The notes under the pieces: generated by a model
What the model was told of the DNA's origin: nothing
Database searches by the model: none
Seen by the model: the letters and a program-made list of their open reading frames with translations, nothing else
Position numbers and translations under genes: made by a program
Shown here: piece after piece, positions 57,358 through 64,000 of the stretch
How positions within the stretch are numbered: position 1 is the first letter of the stretch
Layout: each line of letters opens with the position of its first letter
Source of the DNA: Dermatemys mawii
Lineage: Eukaryota > Chordata > Testudines > Dermatemydidae
DNA length: 64,000 nt
Reading direction: 5' to 3'
NCBI GenBank assembly: GCA_007922305.1
Contig: ML677366.1
Coordinates: 14,091,997-14,155,996, forward strand

Positions 57358-58240
57358 TTAGTTCCAAGTGTTATGAAATATGAATCCCAGGCTCTTTATG
57401 AGTACAAATATTCATACAAAGTCTTGCCTTCATAAATAGTTAAAGTTGGTTACACACAATGACTTTTGTGAATTATATGAAATTTAAGTAAAAAGCTTGA
57501 GTATTTATCTTTCCTGCTCAAAGGGAGAAAGGGTCACAGTGATGACAACATATGAGTATATATGAGAGGTCAGTGGACTACATTTGTCCTCTATATACTT
57601 CTCTGATCCAATATACTTGGGACTTCAGATATGTTATTTTTATGGAAAATAAATTCAATTCAGATGGGAACTGGGTGGCGGGGGAGGAGTCTGCATTGAG
57701 CGTTTTTGAAGGTGTAACAGGTATCAAAAGACAATACTGTACTCAGCATTCATCTCCGATTAAATCCACCACTAACACAGAATGCTATTAGTAGTCCTGG
57801 CACATTAAAAGACTGTGGGATAGACAAAGAAAGAAAAAAAATCAGGATTGATGTTCTTTTCCTGTATTTATTATCTTACGGAAAACAGCAGCAGAATACA
57901 AATCAACTCATCCTATCTAGAAGGGTGAGCTCCTCTGAGACTGGTACTTTATTGATGAAGTAAATACAGTCATCAGAAGGTGGAAGGCAATGTGAGTATA
58001 AAGAAAATCTAACCCTGTGTAAATCTTTTTTTTTTAATTAAGTTCTTTGGGAACACAGCAGTTGATAATACAAAGGTAAAGCTGTCCAGCTTTTGATTAG
58101 CTAAGGAAGGGCATCGCTGTTGTTCACCAGAAGAAACACTCACACTGATTGCTTCTACTCCCTTCTCGGAAGCTCAGCCCAAGTGTCGCAGGGACATCTT
58201 GAGTGGTGGGTCTGACTTTTACACAACAAAGTCACAGCAG

Positions 58241-58253
58241 GTTCTCTCTCTCT

Positions 58254-58286
<33 letters not shown>
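58241..58286. repeat. (CT)n microsatellite
   Basis: CT dinucleotide run interrupted once by TTTTT, 46 bp, ending in CGGG. It is the only long dinucleotide repeat in the window. Confidence 0.95.
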
Positions 58287-58287
<1 letters not shown>

Positions 58288-58559
58288 GGTTAACAGTTGT
58301 TATGCCAACTTTAACTTATCACCAACACATTGTGCTTCAGGTGACTTTCCCAGTCAGGGTTGTATATATTCACATCATCTGGACACATCACAGCATATCC
58401 TATGTGAGGTCATACTAGGTTCATAAGGCATTGGAATGTTGCTGATGCTTCATGACATAAGACGGTTATAAATTACTGAAATTTCTTAAAGGTAAGGAGG
58501 AAAAAATCTTCCCTAATGTATACAACTTCACAAAACATCAGATCACCTTGTCACACCAA

Positions 58560-59375
58560 GAAACGGTAATAGAATGGTTCATAAACATTCGCAGATAAAG
58601 AAGATACTATTAGGAATTCAGAGAGCTAAGGGGGAAAATGAAGAATAAATGACCAAATATATAAAGAACAATTCTTGAAGTGCACCAAAATGTAGTGTTA
58701 GTACTGCAATAGAGATTAGGATCAAATTACTGAAGACTGCAGGTAGTGGGCAAATCAAGGAGGAAAAGGAGCTACAGAAAAGCTTACATCATTTATATGT
58801 ATCAGTTTTCACTATGGGGTATGATGGGGAGATCCCCAAGTTCTTCACAAAGACCGCAAGGCACTATCAGAGACAAGAGGAATCAAAGGGAAGTGATTGA
58901 ATGATACACAAAATTAAACTGCAATAAACAATCAGCACCGAATGGCATTCACCCAAGATCTCTGACAGAACTAAAGAATGAAGTAGCTGAGGTAGGAGCA
59001 AAAATATGCTATTTATTGTACACATGGGTAGTCCACTGGAGTTTACCCAAGGGAAGCCAATATCAAATCCATCTACAAACGGATGCTAAGAAGATCTTGA
59101 AAACTGTAGGAATCCCTAGATTAGCACGCTGTGATGGGGACAAACAGGCACGGCTTCTATCTGGGTAACTCATGCTTCTTGGACCTATTGTAATTTTTTG
59201 TACAAATGAACAGAACAGTGGCCAAAGGAAAATCAATGGCTATTTAGATCAATAGATATAATATAGTTAGATTTTCAAACAGCTTTAGATAATGTCTACC
59301 ACAAAGGGTTATTGAGAAGCTCAGTAACAACAGATTGAGAGGTGAAGTCCTGTTATGGATTAAAAATCCAATTTG
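58560..59375 (+). pseudogene. CR1 reverse-transcriptase remnant
   Basis: In order I read the remains of CR1 ORF2: 'gaatggcattcacccaagatctctgacagaactaaagaatg', 'gtccactggagtttacccaagggaagccaatatc', 'ggcacggcttctatctggg...tcatgcttcttgga' and 'gattttcaaacagctttagataatgtctaccacaaagg' (the fingers and palm parts of the RT, ending in 'gtcctgttatggatt'). Each block matches the spacing of CR1 in forward orientation. Many frameshifts and stops; no open frame survives. The left border is uncertain. Confidence 0.75.
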
Positions 59376-59760
59376 TACCAGACCCTAATTGCTAAATAGT
59401 AGACGAATAGTTTGGGGGAAGATGAGGGTCAGTAGGGAAAGATGATTCCTGGACTTATGTGAGCATGTTAATCCAAAATCAGTTAATATGGAGCTTGATC
59501 CTGCTCTCATTAAAGTAGAAGCATGACTGATTGACTTTAGTGGTTTGGGACTGGGTCCATGAGGCATACAGTAGCTTTTTGTAATCTTTATTCATACATC
59601 CCTTTAACATGTGCAAGGCTAAAGACAGTGAATAGCAAATATCATGGGTCTCAACACAAGAGAATATTTTTGCATTTCCTTTTAGGGTCTCAAAGAATTT
59701 TACAAAATGCAATTAATTAATCCTAATAACTCCCTTGTGAGGTAGATCAATATTATTTAC
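59376..59760. other. Unassigned sequence
   Basis: No recognised element between the CR1 remnant and the LTR. Confidence 0.4.
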
Positions 59761-60279
59761 TGTGATAGGGTGTACCAACAGGGTTAATGAGAGTCTGTGG
59801 GTGCAATCAGCCTCTCCCTGTGGCACCTGCAGTAAGTGTCAAGCCTGGAGGAAGGAGTTAAAAGGACTGAACCTCCTCAGTTAGACTCTGGCCAGGAGGG
59901 AAAGCAAATCTCTGGTTGTCACTCAGGAAGAGAAGTCCAGCTGGAGTCAGGGAGTTGAGGTGAACAGCTGGCAGACAGAGCTTCTGCAAAAAGATACACC
60001 TGCAGCAGGGAGCCCAGGGCACTTGGAAAGAAGCAGCAGGAAATGAGTCTGCCCAGGGTTCTGCACATGGTGGAGAGGCCAGCTAAGTCAGGGACTGTCC
60101 TGCCAAGGTAGCGGAGAAAACTCCCCTCCAGCAGAACCAGCTGGGTGGTAGAAAGTGCTAAGAAGCTCTGCAGTAGGCTGATGGAAAAGGCTTAGAGAGC
60201 GCAAAGCTGATAAGCTCAGAGTCCAGAAACAGGCTGAGGCAAAAGCTCAAGACAGGACAAGGTAGGAAGTGGTTCAGTG

Positions 60280-60327
60280 AGGCCCTTTCTCTCCACTGGA
60301 TCAGAACCCAGTGGAGAGAAAGGGCCT
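60280..60327. repeat. Perfect 20-bp inverted repeat, 8-nt loop
   Basis: AGGCCCTTTCTCTCCACTGG (60280-60299) is followed by atcagaac and then its exact reverse complement (60308-60327). A perfect 40-base stem in an otherwise diverged LTR is unexpected by decay alone. Confidence 0.9.
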
Positions 60328-60499
60328 GGGTTCCACTGCCAGAGCAGTGAGGAAGCTAGAACAGAACCGACTTCCGACAAGGGGTAAGGACTTCTGTCAC
60401 CTGCCAGATAGAAGGACTATTGAGTCCAGACGCAGACTGAAGACCCAATGTGAAGCTGATGGTTGGGTTATTGGTATCCTAGAAGAGGTGAAACTCTAT

Positions 60500-60815
60500 G
60501 GCTACGTCTACAGTTACCAGCTACGGGTGTGATACCCTGCTTGTACAGATATACTTGGGCTAGCGCTCATTTGAGCTAGCACTTCAAAAATAGCAGTAGC
60601 ACAGGCAGCAGTGGGACCATACTAGCTGCCGAGTACAAACCCACGTGAACTCCGTGAGTGTGTACTCGGGGCAGCTAACCCAGGCTACCACTGCTGCTGC
60701 CCACACTATCACGACTGTACTACTATGTTTCTCATGAGAACTCAGATGAGAGCTAGCACAAGTATGTCTGTGTAGTCTGAGAATCACACCCCTCGCTTGT
60801 AGTGTAGACCTGGCC
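60500..60815. mobile_element. Palindromic MITE inside the LTR
   Basis: GGCTACGTCTACAG at the left and the complement of GTGTAGACCTGGCC at the right form the ends, and the halves pair through 'gggctagcgctcatttgagctagc' and 'agatgagagctagcacaagtatg'. The centre is GC-rich ('actcggggcagctaaccc'). It is the same general type as the element at 98-380 but a different family. A duplicated target could not be identified. Confidence 0.8.
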
Positions 60816-60922
60816 TCTGTGACTTGGCCAGAGGACTGGCTCACAAAAAGCAGCGAACCCCCAGAGGCCTGGAATGTCTGTCAGCAGGGAGTGCTAAACG
60901 AGGAGGCTCTGACTATGCTACA

Positions 60923-61344
60923 CCTACCCAGTATGGGGCACGTGGGCTGGTGAGTTGCATGTTTACATGTAATCTTCGTACAGGCAAGGAATCTGAAGCA
61001 TCTCAAGGTTAAATGGCTTGCTCAACATCGTATGGTAAATCAGAAGTTCCGGTGTACTGGAATTAGGTAGTATCCCTTTAAATAGTTTGTGAGCCTTCTA
61101 GTGGTGCTCACTATGTTCTGTGTTTCAGAAACCAGTCAGTGCAGTATCCAGGTGGTTAGGCCTTGTATGTTTGGATATATTTGGTAAACATATTTATCTG
61201 AAACCTCACCAACCCCAGGTGTTTTTCTTTCATGGCATAAAGAGCAAAAGACACAAGAGCAGCAAAGGCAGCAGTCAAAGCAGCACACCTTGCTCCTAGT
61301 CCCATTCTGTCAGAAAACACATCCTCTCGCATAACTGTATACAG
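60923..61344. other. Unassigned sequence
   Basis: 'tctcaaggttaaatggcttgctcaacatcgtatgg' near 61000 resembles the reverse head of an old SINE; otherwise nothing is seen. Confidence 0.4.
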
Positions 61345-61532
61345 CAGGCCTGCACAACATGCGGCCCGCACGGGCTCTTTGTGCGGCCCGCGGGGGGTGA
61401 GTAGGGGCGGGGCAAGCCAAGCGGTGGGGAGGGGGAAGCAGATGGGGCAGGGCGAGGGCAGGGCTTTTTGGCCCGCAGCTGGGTTTTTTGCAGTAATACG
61501 GCCCTCGCTGCTTTCCGAGTTGTGCAGGCCTG
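61345..61532. mobile_element. Short GC-rich hAT-type MITE with perfect 8-bp TSD
   Basis: CAGGCCTGCACAAC at the left and GTTGTGCAGGCCTG at the right are exact inverted copies. Both flanks are exactly gtatacag (61337-61344 and 61533-61540). The 188-bp element is the most CpG-rich stretch in the window ('gcggcccgcgggggg'). Exact ends and exact TSD suggest a comparatively young insertion. Confidence 0.95.
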
Positions 61533-61984
61533 GTATACAGCACCAAGATAAGGTTACAGCCTTAATTCTTAGCTAAAGAACAGCTGGAAAAACTAATCTA
61601 GGAATCATGTTCAAATGGATCTTTAAATGCATCCCTTTTGCAAATGTTGAATGTGATCCCATATACTCATGAGATACGTATTTAGTGCATGCAAATATGT
61701 TTTACCTGTAGGTACAAAATACCTAATAAATTTGTGACTGCTAGTACATTTTTACACATACAAATAGCTGCCTGTGCAAAATGTGTGGGTGCACCCTGGA
61801 CAATCTGGCCATTAACATCATTTTAACACCGACAGATCAAACTGACCTCAATAGAACTACATGGAGGTCATTTAAGGAAGGAATTTGGTCCAGTGTTTGT
61901 ATTTAAATTCCTAATTCTGCTTTTCAAAGCGTATGAAATACTGTTGGTATTAACACGTTGAAGAAAAACAATCTTAAAAGTCAG
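61533..61984. other. Unassigned sequence
   Basis: Nothing recognised. Confidence 0.4.
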
Positions 61985-62125
61985 CCTATTATTATTAGTG
62001 TTACAGTAGCACCCAGGAGCCCCCATCATGGACCAGGACCCCATTGTGCTAGGCGCTGTACAAACAGAACAAAGAGACAATCCCTTCCACAAAGAGCTCA
62101 CAATCTAAGTATAAGACCAGGGACA
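61985..62125 (+). repeat. L2/MIR-like interspersed repeat
   Basis: 'attattattagtgttacagtagcacccaggagccccc', 'catggaccaggaccccattgtgctaggcgctgtac' and 'agagctcacaatctaagtataagac'. It is the clearest of the copies of this family in the window. Confidence 0.85.
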
Positions 62126-64000
62126 ACCTTTGGATACAACAAACAGACAAGAAGAGCACAACTAAACAATTAGACAATACTGGTCACCATAATAGGCAGT
62201 GGTCTCAGCAGCTGGCTTGCTAGTCCATTGTCAAGTTATTGGAGGTATCCTGCCAAAGAACAACCTAGAGTGTACTGCCACCTGAGAGACCTGAGGTTGG
62301 AAGCGACTCCCAAGGTCATCAGGAGGTGATTGCACAGAGGATGCACTTGGAGCAAGATCCAAATCTCACTGAAGTCAGCTAAATCTTTTCAATTACTTTC
62401 CTGGCCTTTGGAGTAGGGCCATTGATTGAGCTGGGTTGGGTTGCAGCTCCTCAGATCTGGCTGGGGCAAGATGAGCAGAAAGCCCACCAAAGGACTGTGA
62501 CCCAAATTTTACAACAATGTAGTTGCCCTAACTCAGTGTTTCCTATTGCAAATTAAACTGTCATTTTAAAATGGGGGTTAAAATGGAAAGGACCCAGGCT
62601 GTAAGTTCACTTAATGTAAAATAGTAATAAGTAGAGCTGACTGTAGATGACAATTGCATTTCTGGGAAACTTTTCAGGTCTTGATATTTGTTTTCATTCC
62701 ACTGTGGAACAAAAACAAAACACTGAATATTTTCATGAAATTGAGTTGTTTTGAAATGTCAATTTTTTAAATAAAAAACCTGAGGTTTCTTGGGAATAGG
62801 TGTTGAAATGTGTGTGTTAGAGAGAGAGAGTTCTTGTAGTAATGCCCATGCTTTTATTTCATATTTCAAAATATACAATTCTTGATCCTCAGACCCTAGA
62901 GTAATATAAATGTGATTTGTGTGTGCTGAAGAAATGTAAATCTGTAGAGCCTAGCCAGCTGTGTGCTTTCATTTAGAGCTCATCTGAACCAGAACTAAAC
63001 TTTTCTTCTCATTCCAGCTACTACAGCAACACTCCCTGAATGTGGGTGCCTAGTGAAAGCTAAATATGTCTCAGTGATGCTTTTCAAGGTGGGCAAATGT
63101 TGTAATGTGAAAAACAAGAGAGATTTGGCATCTAAATATAAGCACAACTAATTAGCAAAACCTAAAATCTGACTGTGAAACTACTTAAAATGTTCCCTCT
63201 TTCCATATCACCTTCCCGATTAACATACTGTGTGGACAACTTTAACTCTTATGCTATTTTCTAGAACTTATTGGTTTGTGAAGTAGAAGGAAAAAATGGG
63301 TCCTTAAGGAGGTACACAATGGTCATTCAGATGACCACAGTCCTTTAAATGACCAACATTACAAACTCCCCAAAGCAGTCAGGATTCACCATATTTCCAA
63401 AAGTACCATCTCTGGATGGCAGCATCTCTGTGAAGTGATGTGATGACATAAGCCAACAGGCATTGTTCAAATTGGTGATGAAATTCGTAGTTCCACTTCC
63501 ACAGCCTCAAGCACAGCAGTTCCAGGAAGGATAAGACTAGTATTCAAACAGTGCGCAAGGATCCAACCCCTCCTGACTCTGAGATACTTTCCCATTCTGA
63601 CCTGTACCGAGTTTTCCATTTCCAGTTACATCAGACTACTTTATAAATGTAGTTTAATGAGTTTCACAACTATATACTTGTACTCTGGTATTCTTGTTAG
63701 CGCCATGCAGGAGCCTCAGGAAGAAGAGAAAACTTGATCTTCACTCCAGTGGCTGGTAGAGGCTGCACTTGTTGTAGACTTGATGGATTAAGGTGTGAGT
63801 GGAGTGTCCTAGCTCCAAGTCCAACCTCTTTCCTGTCCTAGCATTTCATGGAGCTGTAAGGGAAGCCTTTATGGATCTGAGTGTAATTCCAATCTCTTGG
63901 CAAAAGGTAATGTGCTTCTGAAGCACAAGGGCTAGGGCAAGAGACAAAAACTGGTTGGTGAGAGAAAGTCTTGTTGCAATGATTAATAAGGAGTGGTAGT
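62126..64000. other. Largely unassigned sequence
   Basis: A self-complementary-looking AT-rich patch ('gggaaacttttcagg ... gttgttttgaaatgtcaattttttaaa') lies at 62665-62785. Beyond it I see no repeat, exon or RNA gene. Confidence 0.4.

Larger units (their letters stand above)
54201..58240. other. Unassigned, with a diverged direct-repeat pair and CTGACC-rich region
   Basis: Nothing coding was recognised. Features of note are the roughly 46-bp direct repeats at 56267 and 57312 and the degenerate pyrimidine-rich repeats between 56940 and 57260, listed separately. Confidence 0.4.
59761..60922 (+). repeat. Probable solo LTR interrupted by a MITE
   Basis: Begins TGTGATAGGGTGTACC at 59761 and ends near GCTATGCTACA at 60922, giving TG...CA ends. 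The start is like the minus-strand start of the unit at 28833-29435. The flanks tttac and cctac differ only by transitions, a weak 5-bp duplication. The interior is purine-rich (gaggaagg, agcagcaggaaatg). It contains the perfect hairpin at 60280-60327 and is interrupted by a palindromic MITE at 60500-60815. No internal retroviral genes adjoin it. Confidence 0.55.

Noticed and set aside
58199..58426. Reading frames rich in Ser-Leu
   Set aside because: They are translations of the CT microsatellite.

Overview
The window looks like gene-poor, AT-rich chromosomal DNA from a reptile, most probably a turtle. The evidence is the repeat population: CR1 LINE tails in several forms, many self-complementary non-autonomous DNA transposons, hAT MITEs with 8-bp target-site duplications (TSDs), Penelope-like retroelement pieces, retroviral-type solo LTRs and decayed MIR/L2-type repeats. 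I recognise many of these as turtle-typical from memory; no search was run. I found no convincing exon of a host protein-coding gene, no tRNA, rRNA or CRISPR array.

Layout. 1-1.75 kb: an edge hairpin, a palindromic MITE, and a reverse CR1 interrupted by a hAT MITE with its TSD. 6.5-10.6 kb: a MITE, a 1.45-kb LTR-like unit with two internal tandem repeats, a second LTR-like unit and another MITE. 10.6-20.3 kb: mostly unique AT-rich sequence. 20.3-29.4 kb: hAT MITEs, CR1 tails, a tiny Penelope-derived insertion with a 14-bp TSD, LTR-like DNA and a good MIR copy. 29.4-50 kb: unique sequence with scattered CR1, MIR, palindromic and hAT elements, two of the hAT copies with 7/8 or 8/8 TSDs. 50.1-54.0 kb: the most interesting part, a Penelope-like element with opposed terminal repeats and a 13-bp TSD, followed 195 bp later by a 2.5-kb DNA transposon with one uninterrupted 555-codon ORF. 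54-64 kb: a CR1 reverse-transcriptase remnant, an LTR with a perfect 20-bp hairpin and a nested MITE, a GC-rich hAT MITE, and unique sequence.

The only intact coding region I can support is the 555-aa transposase-like protein at 51987-53654. Its element has inverted ends beginning CACTG, a TTA duplication, symmetrical subterminal inverted repeats and a cluster of TGATGCAAT motifs ahead of the ORF. With the Asp...Asp-CxxC layout of the protein this suggests a CMC-type (CACTA/Mirage/Chapaev) cut-and-paste transposon, which is an inference. The protein may lack a short conserved segment near its C-terminal catalytic region. The Penelope element encodes a GIY-YIG endonuclease C-terminus broken by one TGA, and its terminal repeats carry a hammerhead-ribozyme-like core that recurs in the tiny copy near 22.65 kb.
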